A stretch of DNA of 64,000 nucleotides. Source: Eutrophocola salsuginis (GTDB lineage: Bacteria > Pseudomonadota > Gammaproteobacteria > Pseudomonadales > Pseudohongiellaceae). The position numbers and the translations under genes were made by a program. Shown in pieces: positions 1 to 9,540 of the stretch. Under the pieces are notes generated by a model that was not told the origin of the DNA, made no database searches, and was given only the letters and a program-made list of their open reading frames with translations. Positions within the stretch are counted from its first letter, which is position 1; each line of letters opens with the position of its first letter. The stretch lies in assembly GCA_038147195.1 (NCBI GenBank), contig JAYQTB010000004.1, forward strand, positions 248,001-312,000. Reading direction: 5' to 3'.

Positions 1-555
1 CACGGGACGGGAGAATATGTCCGAGGTGGCATCTACCACTAGGGGGATGTCGCCCATATCTGGATATTCCCTGTACTGCGTTCCATATATGGTGTTGTTG
101 CTGGTGATATACGCGTAGGACGCGTCATTGGGCACCATGTCCCGGGACAAAGGCGGCAAGCGATCATAGTTGTTGTCCGCACCGCTGCTGGCGACCGTAA
201 TATTACCGAAACGTGCCGCCTCTATATTCGCTTGCCGGGAGAATTCGCCGGTTTCACTGTACACCGCCTTGTGTGCCGGTTTTAGCGGCAGCAGGTTCAT
301 TGGGATGGCCGAAAACTGCATGCGCGCACCGCCATGTGTGTAAAGAATTTGGTAATTGTCTGGCAGGTGGGCAACCTCTCGCACGAGTTCATCGCAGCGA
401 TTGATGATCTCGTCGAACTCTTTCGACCGGTGGCTGATTTCTATAACGGAAACGCCCATGCCCCTGTAGTCGAGGAACTCGTCGCGGATTTTCTGCATTA
501 CCGGGATCGGCAGCATCGCCGGACCAGCCCCAAAATTATATACCTGTTTGCTCAT
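1..555 (-). CDS. serC: Phosphoserine aminotransferase, N-terminal part (cut by window edge)
   Basis: The visible 185 codons begin MSKQVYNFGAGPAMLP, the characteristic opening of SerC, and run off the left edge of the window near the motif VDATSDIFSRP. That segment belongs to the PLP-binding core of this class V aminotransferase. The enzyme transfers an amino group from glutamate to 3-phosphohydroxypyruvate, giving phosphoserine, in cytosolic serine synthesis; it also acts in the pyridoxal phosphate route. It lies 35 bp downstream of serA on the same strand, so the two consecutive steps of serine synthesis are probably co-transcribed. The C-terminal half, including the region expected to hold the PLP lysine, is outside the window. 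Confidence 0.95.
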   Translation of the reverse strand, partial: MSKQVYNFGAGPAMLPIPVMQKIRDEFLDYRGMGVSVIEISHRSKEFDEIINRCDELVREVAHLPDNYQILYTHGGARMQFSAIPMNLLPLKPAHKAVYSETGEFSRQANIEAARFGNITVASSGADNNYDRLPPLSRDMVPNDASYAYITSNNTIYGTQYREYPDMGDIPLVVDATSDIFSRPV

Positions 556-590
556 AGCACTGATTGTCTCGTTAGTAGGTCAGGCGGGGG

Positions 591-1760
591 TCAGATCAGC
601 CAGACCTTGATGACGTGTTCAACGGCCCTGATATCGTCGAGCGTTTCCTCGCTGGGCGGGGATTCAATGTCGATCAGGTTGTATGCGATATCGTTACGGC
701 TCTTGTTCAGCATATCAATAACGTTGATGTCCTTGTCAGCCAGGATTGACAAGATCTGGCCGAGCATCCTGGGCACGTTTTCATTAATAATGGCGATACG
801 GTGGCCTTCGGATTTTTCCAGTGACAGGGACGGAAAGTTCACCGAGTTGCGGATGTTGCCTTTTTCGAGGAAATCACGCAACTGGTCGACTGCCATGATG
901 GCACAGTTTTCCTCAGCTTCTTCGGTGCTGGCGCCGATGTGCGGCATTAGTATTGCTTTCTTGTTGCCAAGCAGTCCCGGGGTAGGGAAGTCGGAAACGT
1001 AGCATCCCAGCCTGCCGGTGTTCAGCGCGTCGAGCAAGGCTACTTCATCCACAATGGCATCACGGGAAAAATTGACGAGCACGGCGCCTGACTTGAAATA
1101 GTTGATGACCTTGCGGTCGATCAGGTTGCGGGTAGTTTCCAGTGTTGGCAGGTGCAGGGTGACGAAGTCCGAGCGCGAAATCAGCGAGGTCAGGTTTTCC
1201 TGTTTCTCGATCTGATTGGCTAGGCGCCAGGCCGCGTCCACGGAAATAGCGGGGTCATAACCGAGCACCTTCATGCCCAGCTGGATTGCCGCATCTGCGA
1301 CCTGCGCACCAATGGCACCGAGGCCGACAATGCCCAGTGTCTTGCCCTTGAGTTCCATGCCCTTGAAATTCTTTTTTTCGGCTTCCACCAGCTTCGACAG
1401 ATCACCGGCTCCCATGTCAGAAGACTGGTTGTTGACCCAGTTGATGCCCTGCAGGATGCCGCGGGAAGACAGCAGCAGGCTGCACAACACGAGTTCCTTA
1501 ACCGCATTGGCGTTAGCACCGGGTGTGTTGAATACAACGATGCCTTCACGCGTGTAATCTTCCACGGGGATGTTGTTGGTGCCGGCACCTGCTCGGGCAA
1601 CAGCCTTCAGATTGCTGTTGATGTTGTCTCTGGACATCTTGGCACTGCGCACGACAATTGCATCTGCGTTCTCCACGTCGGAGGAAACCTGATACTCTTG
1701 CTTCGGAAAGCGGACGAGTCCCTTGTCAGAAATCTGATTGAAGGTCTGGATCTTGAACAT
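591..1760 (-). CDS. serA: D-3-phosphoglycerate dehydrogenase
   Basis: This 389-residue protein oxidises 3-phosphoglycerate to 3-phosphohydroxypyruvate with NAD, the first committed step of serine synthesis. The Rossmann motif GLGAIG lies near residue 147. The catalytic Arg of the hydroxyacid dehydrogenase family is in NFSRDAIVDE and the catalytic His in MPHIGASTEEA. Residues from about 320 to the end (RIAIINENVPRMLGQI onward) form an ACT domain, the usual site of serine feedback inhibition. The protein has the short single-ACT form seen in many bacteria. It is transcribed first, with serC following after 35 bp. The start ATG is followed by FKIQTFNQIS, a normal N-terminus for this form. Confidence 0.96.
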   Translation of the reverse strand: MFKIQTFNQISDKGLVRFPKQEYQVSSDVENADAIVVRSAKMSRDNINSNLKAVARAGAGTNNIPVEDYTREGIVVFNTPGANANAVKELVLCSLLLSSRGILQGINWVNNQSSDMGAGDLSKLVEAEKKNFKGMELKGKTLGIVGLGAIGAQVADAAIQLGMKVLGYDPAISVDAAWRLANQIEKQENLTSLISRSDFVTLHLPTLETTRNLIDRKVINYFKSGAVLVNFSRDAIVDEVALLDALNTGRLGCYVSDFPTPGLLGNKKAILMPHIGASTEEAEENCAIMAVDQLRDFLEKGNIRNSVNFPSLSLEKSEGHRIAIINENVPRMLGQILSILADKDINVIDMLNKSRNDIAYNLIDIESPPSEETLDDIRAVEHVIKVWLI

Positions 1761-1854
1761 GGTGAGGGTAGTACCTTTGGGAACCGGCGGCGCCGCTGAA
1801 CACTTACAACTCTTACAGTACGTGCAAAACTTATAAATAGATGAGGGTTGGGTA

Positions 1855-1871
1855 CCCTGAAAAATTCAGGG
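1855..1871. promoter_or_regulatory. Short palindrome in the serA / GIY-YIG divergent spacer
   Basis: A perfect 7-bp inverted repeat, CCCTGAA and TTCAGGG, surrounds three A residues. It sits in the roughly 190-bp spacer between the divergent serA and GIY-YIG genes, 95 bp upstream of the serA start. Its symmetry and position fit an operator for a dimeric regulator, but no regulator is identified and a chance palindrome of this size is possible. Confidence 0.25.
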
Positions 1872-1950
1872 GCAGATTTATACCCGGAAATGGGTGAAAA
1901 CACCAGTTTAAATGGCGTTAAGTGCAGCAAATAAAGCAGGAACAATTAAG

Positions 1951-2232
1951 GTGAAATCCGACTGGACTGTCTACATCCTGCGCACGGCCGGGGAGATGCT
2001 TTATACCGGCATTACCACCGATGTCGATCGACGTCTGGAAGAACACGCGGGGTGCGGGAAGGGTGCCAGGAGTCTGCGCGGTAAGGGGCCTCTGGAACTG
2101 GTTTACAGGCTGCCCGCCCGAGACCGCAGTGAAGCTTCCCGCCTGGAGGCGCGCATCAAGAAGCTCAGTCGTGCTGACAAGCTCAGGCTGATCGCAAATG
2201 ACAGGGATATCCTGGCGCAGATTACCCCCTGA
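1951..2232 (+). CDS. GIY-YIG nuclease superfamily protein (YhbQ-like)
   Basis: A small single-domain GIY-YIG protein. The N-terminal strand WTVYILRT supplies the first conserved Tyr (the GIY position) and MLYTGITTDVDRRLEEH supplies the second motif with its conserved Tyr and Arg. The C-terminal part (EASRLEARIKKLSRADK) is typical of the YhbQ/UPF0213 branch, whose members have weak DNA-cleaving activity and an unclear cellular role. The start is chosen at the GTG at 1951, giving 93 residues, the usual size, with AGGA a few bases upstream. An in-frame ATG at 1912 would add 13 unconserved residues and has no visible ribosome site. It is divergent from serA and precedes proA. Confidence 0.85.
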   Translation: MKSDWTVYILRTAGEMLYTGITTDVDRRLEEHAGCGKGARSLRGKGPLELVYRLPARDRSEASRLEARIKKLSRADKLRLIANDRDILAQITP

Positions 2233-2291
2233 ATGTCCGCTGGCGGCAAGTGGAGTATAATAATTTCTTTTATTCAGACGCGAACTGGGTC

Positions 2292-3563
2292 ATGACTGAA
2301 GTAAAGAACATCATCAAGCTGCAAATGCAGGAGCTGGGTCAGAATGCCCGTGCGGCATCGCGTGTCATGGCAGCAGCGGATACCAGTGCCAAGAATGCAG
2401 CGCTGCTGGCCGCCATGGCTGCCATCGACAGTACACGTGCCGCACTGGCCCATGCCAACGCCCGTGACCTGGCTGAAGGCAGTGAAAAGGGCCTGGAGCC
2501 GGCGATGCTTGACAGGCTGGAACTGACCGGGGAGCGCATCGACAAAATGATCGAGGGGCTCAGGCAGGTTGCGTCGCTGGCTGATCCTATCGGTGAAATT
2601 ACCGACATGCGCCACATGCCCAGCGGAATCCAGGTCGGCAAGATGCGTGTGCCGCTTGGCGTCATCGGCATCATTTACGAATCGCGCCCCAATGTCACAG
2701 TTGAGGCTGCCAGCCTGTGTTTGAAATCAGGCAACGCCACTATCTTGCGTGGCGGCTCCGAAGCATTCCATTCCAACCAGGCGATCGCCGATTGTATTCG
2801 CACGGGTCTTGAAACTGCGGGTTTGCCGGCCGCTGCCGTTCAGGTGGTTGGAACCACTGACCGTGCTGCCGTTGGCGAGATGATTACCATGCCGGAATAC
2901 GTGGACGTTATTGTTCCCCGCGGCGGCAAGGGACTGATCGAACGAATCAGTCGTGATGCGCGAGTTCCCGTGATCAAGCATCTGGACGGGATCTGTCATG
3001 TCTATATCGATGACGGCGCCGATGCTACCAAGGCGGTGAACATCGCCCTGAATGCCAAGACCAATCGTTACGGAGTCTGCAATGCCATGGAGACCTTGCT
3101 GGTAGCGCAGTCCATGGCGGAAACCATCCTGCCCCAGCTGGAGCAGGTGTACAGCGATTATGATGTCGAGCTACGCGGCTGCGAAAAGACTCGCGCCATT
3201 CTGCCTGCAGCTCTTGAGGCTACGGAGGAAGACTGGCGTACCGAGTACCTAGGGCCGATCCTGTCTATTCGCGTCGTTACCGGTATTGATCAGGCGATCG
3301 ACCATATAAACACTTTCGGATCGCAGCATACCGATACCATCGTGACGGAAGATTACACACGTGGACGCCGCTTCCTCAGGGATGTCGATTCCAGCTCTGT
3401 CATGATTAATGCCTCGCCGCGTTTTGCAGACGGCTTTGAATACGGTCTGGGTGCAGAGATCGGTATTTCCACGGATAAGATTCATGCCCGTGGCCCGGTA
3501 GGGCTCGAAGGATTGACCTCTCAGAAATACATCGTCCTGGGTGACGGGCACCTGCGCAAATAG
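2292..3563 (+). CDS. proA: Gamma-glutamyl phosphate reductase (glutamate-5-semialdehyde dehydrogenase)
   Basis: ProA reduces gamma-glutamyl phosphate to glutamate-5-semialdehyde with NADPH, the second step of proline synthesis. The 423-residue protein is full length and has the aldehyde dehydrogenase fold. Visible marks are IYESRPNVTVEAASLCLKSG in the cofactor domain and the catalytic cysteine motif YGVCNAMETLL. The C-terminal region SSSVMINASPRFADGFEYG and GPVGLEGLTSQKY are strongly conserved in ProA. The ATG at 2292 fits the family N-terminus; an in-frame GTG at 2250 would add 14 extra residues. The stop codon directly abuts the nadD start, so the two genes are translationally coupled. The partner kinase proB is not in the window. 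Confidence 0.96.
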   Translation: MTEVKNIIKLQMQELGQNARAASRVMAAADTSAKNAALLAAMAAIDSTRAALAHANARDLAEGSEKGLEPAMLDRLELTGERIDKMIEGLRQVASLADPIGEITDMRHMPSGIQVGKMRVPLGVIGIIYESRPNVTVEAASLCLKSGNATILRGGSEAFHSNQAIADCIRTGLETAGLPAAAVQVVGTTDRAAVGEMITMPEYVDVIVPRGGKGLIERISRDARVPVIKHLDGICHVYIDDGADATKAVNIALNAKTNRYGVCNAMETLLVAQSMAETILPQLEQVYSDYDVELRGCEKTRAILPAALEATEEDWRTEYLGPILSIRVVTGIDQAIDHINTFGSQHTDTIVTEDYTRGRRFLRDVDSSSVMINASPRFADGFEYGLGAEIGISTDKIHARGPVGLEGLTSQKYIVLGDGHLRK

Positions 3564-4232
3564 GTGACGGTAACTTCCCTGCCAGTTTCCTGTCTGGGCC
3601 TCATGGGCGGTATGTTCGACCCTGTCCATAACGGCCATCTCAATATTGCACAGATGACACTGCAAAGTCTGCAACTGGATAGGCTTGCGCTATTACCATG
3701 CGGCACACCCGTTCATAGACCAGACAACCTGACGCCAGCGATGCATCGCCTGGCGATGCTGTCTTTGGCCATACATGACCAAGCCGGCCTGGTTCTGGAT
3801 GACCGGGAATGCCGGGAGTCGACACCTTCGTATGCCTACAACAGCCTGGCAGCCATCCGTCGGGAAAACCCCAGAACGATCCTGTTCAATCTGATGGGCC
3901 AGGATGCCTTCTACAAATTCCATACCTGGTACAACTGGCGTGAAATTCTTGAACTCACCCATATCGTGGTGGCAGCCAGGCCCGGTGCACTATCGGAATA
4001 TAATTTAGACATGAAAAAGGAAGTGCTGGCGCGAACAGTGAAGACCGTGAACGAGTTGAAGAACTCGACGCACGGAAAGATTTTCAACCTAGAAATACCG
4101 TTACTGGATATTTCCTCTACTAGGGTGCGCGAAAGGGTAAGACGCCATGAAGCGTTTGAAGACCTAGTTCCAGCAGCCGTCGCAGACTATATTGAAACCA
4201 ACGGGCTTTACACTTCGGAGAATAATGCGTGA
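3564..4232 (+). CDS. nadD: Nicotinate-nucleotide adenylyltransferase
   Basis: NadD joins ATP and nicotinate mononucleotide to give deamido-NAD in NAD synthesis. The nucleotidyltransferase motif GGMFDPVHNGH is near residues 15-25 and binds the ATP phosphates. The C-terminal ISSTRVRERVRR supplies the second conserved ISSTxIR motif. The 222-residue length is normal. Translation probably begins at GTG 3564, immediately after the proA stop; the first dozen residues (MTVTSLPVSCLG) are not conserved, so a slightly later start is possible. The 3' end overlaps the rsfS start by four bases, the usual nadD-rsfS arrangement. Confidence 0.95.
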   Translation: MTVTSLPVSCLGLMGGMFDPVHNGHLNIAQMTLQSLQLDRLALLPCGTPVHRPDNLTPAMHRLAMLSLAIHDQAGLVLDDRECRESTPSYAYNSLAAIRRENPRTILFNLMGQDAFYKFHTWYNWREILELTHIVVAARPGALSEYNLDMKKEVLARTVKTVNELKNSTHGKIFNLEIPLLDISSTRVRERVRRHEAFEDLVPAAVADYIETNGLYTSENNA

Positions 4233-4567
4233 ATGCCGAACAATTGAAAGACATCGCGATTACCGCACTTAATGACATGAAAGGACGGGATCTTGCCTGC
4301 TTGCAGGTATCCGATATGACGACGATCACTGATTATATGCTTGTTGTTACCGGTACATCGTCGCGCCATGTCAATGCCATGGCGGACGAGGTGCAGAAAA
4401 AAGTAAAAGGTGTAGGTGGCACAGTTAATGGCCTGGAAGGCAAGGGTCAGTCTGAATGGGTGCTGATTGATCTTGGTGATGTGATAGTTCACGTCATGAC
4501 GGAAGAGACGCGTAAGTTGTATGACCTGGAGTCGCTCTGGAGTATGACGCCGGCATCAGTGGAGTGA
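4229..4567 (+). CDS. rsfS: Ribosomal silencing factor RsfS
   Basis: RsfS (Iojap/YbeB family) binds ribosomal protein uL14 and blocks joining of the subunits when nutrients are scarce. The 112-residue protein shows the family core: DMKGRDLACLQVSDMTTITDYM, then VTGTSSRHVNAMAD, then WVLIDLGDVIVHVMTEETRKLYDLESLW. The start is GTG 4229 inside the end of nadD, indicating coupling. It is followed at 36 bp by rlmH; this nadD-rsfS-rlmH order is conserved across Gammaproteobacteria. Confidence 0.96.
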   Translation: MNAEQLKDIAITALNDMKGRDLACLQVSDMTTITDYMLVVTGTSSRHVNAMADEVQKKVKGVGGTVNGLEGKGQSEWVLIDLGDVIVHVMTEETRKLYDLESLWSMTPASVE

Positions 4568-4603
4568 TGCCAACATGTGTAATGAAATGGTGGATTTAGG
4601 TAA

Positions 4604-5077
4604 GTGAAAATCAATCTGGTTGCCATCGGCACGAAAATGCCCGACTGGGTTGATACCGGCGTTCGTGAGTACCAAAGGCGCCTGCCGCGTAGTTTTGAAC
4701 TGGTTGTTACGGAAATACCCCTCGCTAAGCGCAGCAAGGCGAATCCCGATATAAACAGGTTGCGCGACAAGGAAGGCAAGGCTCTGCTCAACGTGGTATC
4801 CGTCGGACAGCTCGTAGTTGCGCTGGATGTGAAGGGTAAGACCTGGTCAACCGAGGCCATGGCGCAGAAATTTGAACAGGCCATGGGGCAGGGTCGGGAT
4901 ATTGCAATGCTGGTGGGTGGGCCGGACGGTTTGTCCCAGGAATGCCTGGCGGCGGCGGATGAAAAATGGTCACTGTCCGCTTTAACATTGCCGCATACTA
5001 TTGTTAGAATTGTCCTTGCAGAACAAGTATATAGGTGCTGGAGCGTGCTGGCCGGACACCCATATCACCGGGAATAA
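4604..5077 (+). CDS. rlmH: 23S rRNA (pseudouridine-1915 N3)-methyltransferase
   Basis: RlmH is a SPOUT-class enzyme that methylates pseudouridine 1915 in helix 69 of 23S rRNA on assembled 70S ribosomes. The SAM-binding knot is visible in MLVGGPDGLSQECLAAAD and LTLPHTIVRIVLAEQVYR, and the C-terminus ends in GHPYHRE, the conserved RlmH tail. The 157-residue length is standard. The start is GTG at 4604, preceded by TTTAGGTAA as a weak ribosome site. It follows rsfS in the conserved order. A spacer of about 240 bp without a recognised gene separates it from mrdA. Confidence 0.96.
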   Translation: MKINLVAIGTKMPDWVDTGVREYQRRLPRSFELVVTEIPLAKRSKANPDINRLRDKEGKALLNVVSVGQLVVALDVKGKTWSTEAMAQKFEQAMGQGRDIAMLVGGPDGLSQECLAAADEKWSLSALTLPHTIVRIVLAEQVYRCWSVLAGHPYHRE

Positions 5078-5314
5078 TTCAAAAGCTGTACAAGAAACGC
5101 AAGCGTCAAGTGAAATATAAGAAATTAAAAGAACAGTAAGAATATTAAACAAAGCTACAGTGGCGCAGATAAAAAACTATTTGTGTTTTCTTTTAGGGCA
5201 TCACCGGTAACTTTTTTATTAAGTTCGGCAGCAAGGCAGGTTTTCGAATCGATTTGCCGTTAAACTGGCAGTAGCCAGCGAAATGACATGTTTTGATATC
5301 AAGTGATATCTGAA

Positions 5315-7340
5315 ATGGCTGAAAAAATTACGTTACAGGATCATCAGCTCGAACGGCAAATCGTTTTGTCGCGTATCTTTGTCGGTGGCACAATCGCCTT
5401 TCCTTCTCATCCTCATTCTCCTGGCGCGACTTTTTTATCTCCAGGTCAACCAGTTCGATTACTACACCACCAAGTCCGACAACAATCGCATACGCATCCA
5501 GCCCATCGTTCCCACACGCGGACTGATCTACGATCGCAACGGCATTCTGCTCGCCGAGAATGTTCCCAGTTTCACCCTGTCACTGGTCAGGGAGCAGGCC
5601 GGCGACATCGAGCAGTCGATCGACATTATTCGTTCCCTGATTAACATGTCCGATGATGAGGTAGAGAAGTTTCGCACGCGCCTGAAGACGCGCAGTGTTC
5701 CGTATTCCGCCGTCCCTGTTCGTTACGACCTCAACGAAGAGGAAATCGCCCGCATCTCTGTCAACCAGTTTCGCCTGCCAGGCGTCAGTGTTGACGCAGA
5801 GCTCGTGCGTCACTATCCGCATGGTGATGCCTTTGCCCATGTTGTCGGCTATCTGGGCAGCATCACCGAGGAAGAGCTGAAGATCCTGGATCCGGTCAAT
5901 TACAATGGCACCCACCAGATCGGCAAGTTGGGTTTGGAGAATTTCTACGAAAACATCCTCCACGGAAAGGTTGGCTACGAGACCGTGGAAAAGAATTCTT
6001 TGGGCCAGATCATGAAAGTGCTCGAACACACTGATCCCGTGCCTGGCTATGATATCGTGCTGAATCTAGATAGCGCACTGCAGCAGGCCTCTATCAATGC
6101 ACTGGGAGAATTTCGCGGTTCGGTGGTTGCTCTGGATCCGGAAAGTGGGGGCATCCTGGCGATGGTAAGCAAGCCGGCCTTCGATCCTAACTTGTTTGTG
6201 CGCGGCATCAGTCGCAAGCAGTATGACGAGCTCAATGACCCTGTGCAGACACCCTTGTTCAATCGCTCGTTGGCGAAATACGCACCTGGCTCGACGGTGA
6301 AACCCTTTATTGGGCTCGCTGCTCTGAACGAAGGATTCCGCACACCCGAAGACACCGTCTACGATCCCGGTTACTACACGCTGGACAAGCACCGGCATTA
6401 CGACTGGACCTGGTGGTCAAACAAATCAGGTCATGATACGGTCAACCTGCAGCGCGCCATTTACCAGTCCTGCAACGTATATTTCTGGGACCTGGCCACG
6501 GACATGGGGATAGATCGCATTCACGATTTCCTGTTCCGCTTCGGCTTTGGCCGCAATACCAGTTTTGACCTACCTGCGGCCAGTACGGGTACACTGCCGT
6601 CTCGCGAATGGAAACGTACCACGATGGGAGAAGCGTGGTACCCGGGTGAAACACTGAACTCTTTCGTGGGCCAGGGCTATACGGAAGCCACGCCTCTGCA
6701 ACTCGCCACAGCCGCTATGCTGATGTCAAACAAGGGCAAATGGTATCGGCCGGCAGTGTTGAACCGGATCGGTGTCGAAGGGGCTCCAATCGACCAGCGA
6801 GGTTTCCTGCCGGATATCGAGATCAAGAATCCTGACCACTGGAACTTCATCGCCGAGGCCATGGAAATGGTCGTCAACCGGGGTTACGGTACTGAATACC
6901 GCACCTATGGCACGGCCTTTCCGTACATTGCCGAAGGCAAACCTTTGAAATATCGCATGGCAGGCAAATCTGGCACCGCCCAGGTGGTTGCCATTCCCGA
7001 TGAATACGATCGGGCCAACGAGGTGCCGGAAAAATACCGTGAGCATGCCTGGTTTATTTCGTTTGCCCCCATCGACAATCCGAAGATCGCTCTTGCTGTA
7101 TTCGTCGAGCATGGCGAAGGCGGTAGTGCTGTAGCCGGTCCAATTGCCCGCCAGATCCTGGATGCCTACCTGCTGGAGGATGGCGAACTTAAGGCGGAAT
7201 ACCGTTATCCCCAGATTTCCGAGGAACTGCATGAGAAAAGCGAGGAGCAGGGTGATCACAAAGAGCCGGCTCCCGGAGATTCCGTTCCCGTCCTGGCGGC
7301 ACTACAAACCGAGATGCCCCTTGCCGTCATCAACCAGTAA
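5315..7340 (+). CDS. mrdA: Penicillin-binding protein 2, with an apparent +1 frameshift near codon 29
   Basis: PBP2 is the transpeptidase of the elongation complex and works with RodA. The N-terminus MAEKITLQDHQLERQIVLSR starts at ATG 5315 and leaves frame after TTT at 5399-5401; the rest of the membrane segment (LLILILLARLFYLQ) continues in the next frame from 5403. Skipping the single C at 5402 restores a continuous protein, and the rebuilt anchor has the usual length between VG and ARL. Downstream the gene is intact: the active-site SXXK is STVKPF, SXN is SCN in YQSCNVYF, and KTG is KSGTAQV. Without the correction the longest frame begins at TTG 5379 and lacks the cytoplasmic N-terminus. 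The gene heads the rodA-rlpA-dacA block. Confidence 0.92.
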
Positions 7341-7373
7341 GCCTGTAAATTTCCAGTTCATGGCGGTGAAGAG

Positions 7374-8522
7374 TTGAGCAGTCCGGATTTCGTCAGAGGC
7401 CACGGATTCATCGGCCAGGGGCTCGGCCGTCGCAAGAGTCTCTGGGAATACTTCCATATCGACCTGCCGTTACTAGTTTCCCTGTTGATTCTCCTCGGCT
7501 TTGGCCTGATGGTGCTTTACAGCGCCACCGACGGGAACCTTGGCCTCATGCGTCGCCAGTTGGCCTTCATAATCCTGTCGATTATCGCCATGGGACTGTT
7601 CGCCCAGCTGGACATACGCATCCTGAAACGCTGGTCGGTATGGATGTACCTGGGCGGCACGGCATTGCTGGTGGCGGTGATTTTCTTCGGAAGTAGCGGT
7701 GGTGGCGCAAAACGCTGGTTGGATCTGCCGCTGCTGCCGCGCTTTCAACCATCTGAAATCATGAAAGTGGCCCTGCCGATGACTTTGGCGGCCTACTTTT
7801 CAAAACGCGCCTTGCCCCCCAAGTTTAAGCATATTTTCTGGTCATTCATCCTGGTCATGTTGCCAGCGGCCCTGATTGCCATCGAGCCCGACCTGGGAAC
7901 GGCCCTGCTGATTGCAGTATCCGGCATTTTCGTCTTGCTGCTGGCGGGTATTCGCTGGAGGCTGGTGTTCTCGATCCTGGGTGCCGGCATCTTGTCGAGC
8001 CCGGCACTCTGGATTTTCTACATGTCCGATTACCAGAAACAGCGCATCAAGACCCTTCTGAATCCGCAAAGTGATCCCCTGGGCTCCGGCTGGAATATCA
8101 TCCAGTCGCAGACGGCCATCGGTTCAGGCGGTGTTTACGGCAAAGGCTGGCTCAATGGCGTGCAGTCGCGCCTGGATTTTCTGCCGGAGGGGCAGACCGA
8201 CTTTATAGTTGCCGTGCTCGCCGAGGAGTTCGGGCTCGTGGGTATGCTGTTCCTGCTGGCGCTGTACGCGAGCATCATCGGCAGGGGGTTGTACATTGTC
8301 GTCATGGCCCAGGACACCTTCAGCCGTCTCTTGGCCGGCAGCATCATCCTGACCTTTTTCGTATACGTATTTGTGAACATCGGCATGGTGAGTGGAATCC
8401 TGCCAGTGGTGGGCGTGCCATTGCCGATGGTGAGCCTGGGTGGCACCTCCATCCTGACCCTGATGGTCGGTTTCGGCATTCTTATGTCCATTCACACTCA
8501 CAAAAAGATGTTGATCCCTTAA
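7374..8522 (+). CDS. rodA: Rod-shape peptidoglycan glycosyltransferase RodA
   Basis: RodA is the SEDS-family polymerase that makes glycan strands for lateral wall growth with PBP2. The 382-residue protein is hydrophobic throughout, consistent with about ten membrane segments. Characteristic stretches are GGAKRWLDLPLLPRFQPSE, IAIEPDLGTALL, GSGWNIIQSQTAIGSGG and LPEGQTDFIVAVLAEEFG, then LPMVSLGGTS near the C-terminus. Translation seems to begin at TTG 7374, preceded by GAAGAG; an earlier ATG in the same stretch meets a stop at once. It is 33 bp after mrdA, in the normal order. Confidence 0.95.
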   Translation: MSSPDFVRGHGFIGQGLGRRKSLWEYFHIDLPLLVSLLILLGFGLMVLYSATDGNLGLMRRQLAFIILSIIAMGLFAQLDIRILKRWSVWMYLGGTALLVAVIFFGSSGGGAKRWLDLPLLPRFQPSEIMKVALPMTLAAYFSKRALPPKFKHIFWSFILVMLPAALIAIEPDLGTALLIAVSGIFVLLLAGIRWRLVFSILGAGILSSPALWIFYMSDYQKQRIKTLLNPQSDPLGSGWNIIQSQTAIGSGGVYGKGWLNGVQSRLDFLPEGQTDFIVAVLAEEFGLVGMLFLLALYASIIGRGLYIVVMAQDTFSRLLAGSIILTFFVYVFVNIGMVSGILPVVGVPLPMVSLGGTSILTLMVGFGILMSIHTHKKMLIP

Positions 8523-8581
8523 GCGGGATTCTTGAGTATTATGTGCATACCTGATTTGATTCACGGAGGGGAAAAAGACAA

Positions 8582-9514
8582 GTGACGCCTCGGTCGGCCC
8601 TGACCAGACTCGTGTTAATTCTCCTGGCTGCTTCCCTGACAGCCTGTGTAAGCCCAACCTCCCACCAAAAAACAGGTTCTGGCCGCTACGAGATGACCAA
8701 TGACAGCCCGGAACTTGAACCTATCGACTTGTCCGCAGTCAAACCGGTAAAACCCGTCCCGGTGACGCGTACGATTGCCGGAAATAAAAGTCCCTACGAG
8801 GTCAATGGCAAGACATACCATGTGATGGCCACGGAATCGGGTTACCAGGAAACGGGGATGGCGTCATGGTATGGCAGGAAATTTCACGGCCACCTGACTT
8901 CTAATGGCGAGATCTACGACATGTTCACCCTGTCCGCTGCCCATAAGAGCCTGCCCATTCCTAGTTTTGCCGAGGTGACAAACCTAGACAACAACAAGTC
9001 GGTCATTGTCAGGGTCAATGATCGCGGGCCGTTCCATGACGGGCGCATCATCGACCTGTCCTACGCGGCGGCGGCAACGCTGGGTTACGCCGACAAGGGT
9101 ACGGCGAGGGTAAGGGTCAGGGCGCTGGTACCGACGACAGTAAAACCAGTAGACCAGGAGATCCCGTTTGATCGCCAAGTGGTTCTGCAAACTGATAACC
9201 ACAGTGCGCCCCCCTTGCAGGACGTGGTGCAGGATGAAGTACTGCAGGAGCGGTCACGCATCGAGCAGGATGCGGGCGAGGAGTTCCTGCAGGTGGGTGC
9301 ATTCAGCAGCATTGATAGCGCTCGGCAACTACTTGCCACCGTTAGTAGATTAACGTCATTGCCGGTATTTATTCGCAGTGACGAGGACGTCAGCAGTGGC
9401 AACTTGCTGCACAGGGTGCGTCTGGGGCCGGTAAATGAGACAATGGACCTGCGGGGCCTGATTGGGACGATCATGGCCGCGGGCCTGGGCCAGCCATTCA
9501 GGGTGAGGCAATAA
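8582..9514 (+). CDS. rlpA: Rare lipoprotein A, septal-ring lytic transglycosylase with SPOR domain
   Basis: The N-terminus carries a lipoprotein signal with lipobox LTAC (Cys about 22), so the mature protein is lipid-anchored. Residues about 95-180 form the double-psi beta-barrel: ASWYGRKFHGHLTSNGE, then VRVNDRGPFHDGRIIDLSY, with the catalytic-type Asp and His. The C-terminal segment, from EEFLQVGAFSSIDSA, is a SPOR domain that binds denuded glycan at the septum. In Pseudomonas aeruginosa RlpA cleaves naked glycan strands. Start is GTG 8582, after a strong GGAGGGG site. It follows rodA directly; mltB, often found between these genes in relatives, is absent. Confidence 0.94.
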   Translation: MTPRSALTRLVLILLAASLTACVSPTSHQKTGSGRYEMTNDSPELEPIDLSAVKPVKPVPVTRTIAGNKSPYEVNGKTYHVMATESGYQETGMASWYGRKFHGHLTSNGEIYDMFTLSAAHKSLPIPSFAEVTNLDNNKSVIVRVNDRGPFHDGRIIDLSYAAAATLGYADKGTARVRVRALVPTTVKPVDQEIPFDRQVVLQTDNHSAPPLQDVVQDEVLQERSRIEQDAGEEFLQVGAFSSIDSARQLLATVSRLTSLPVFIRSDEDVSSGNLLHRVRLGPVNETMDLRGLIGTIMAAGLGQPFRVRQ

Positions 9515-9540
9515 AGATACAAGTGGAACTGAGTACAGTC

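Noticed and set aside
334..1002. 222-codon plus-strand frame near the left edge
   Set aside because: It is antisense to serC and serA, both of which are certain.
5379..5410. Programmed frameshifting in mrdA
   Set aside because: There is no slippery heptamer followed by a stable structure at the site, and mrdA is not known to use frameshifting.
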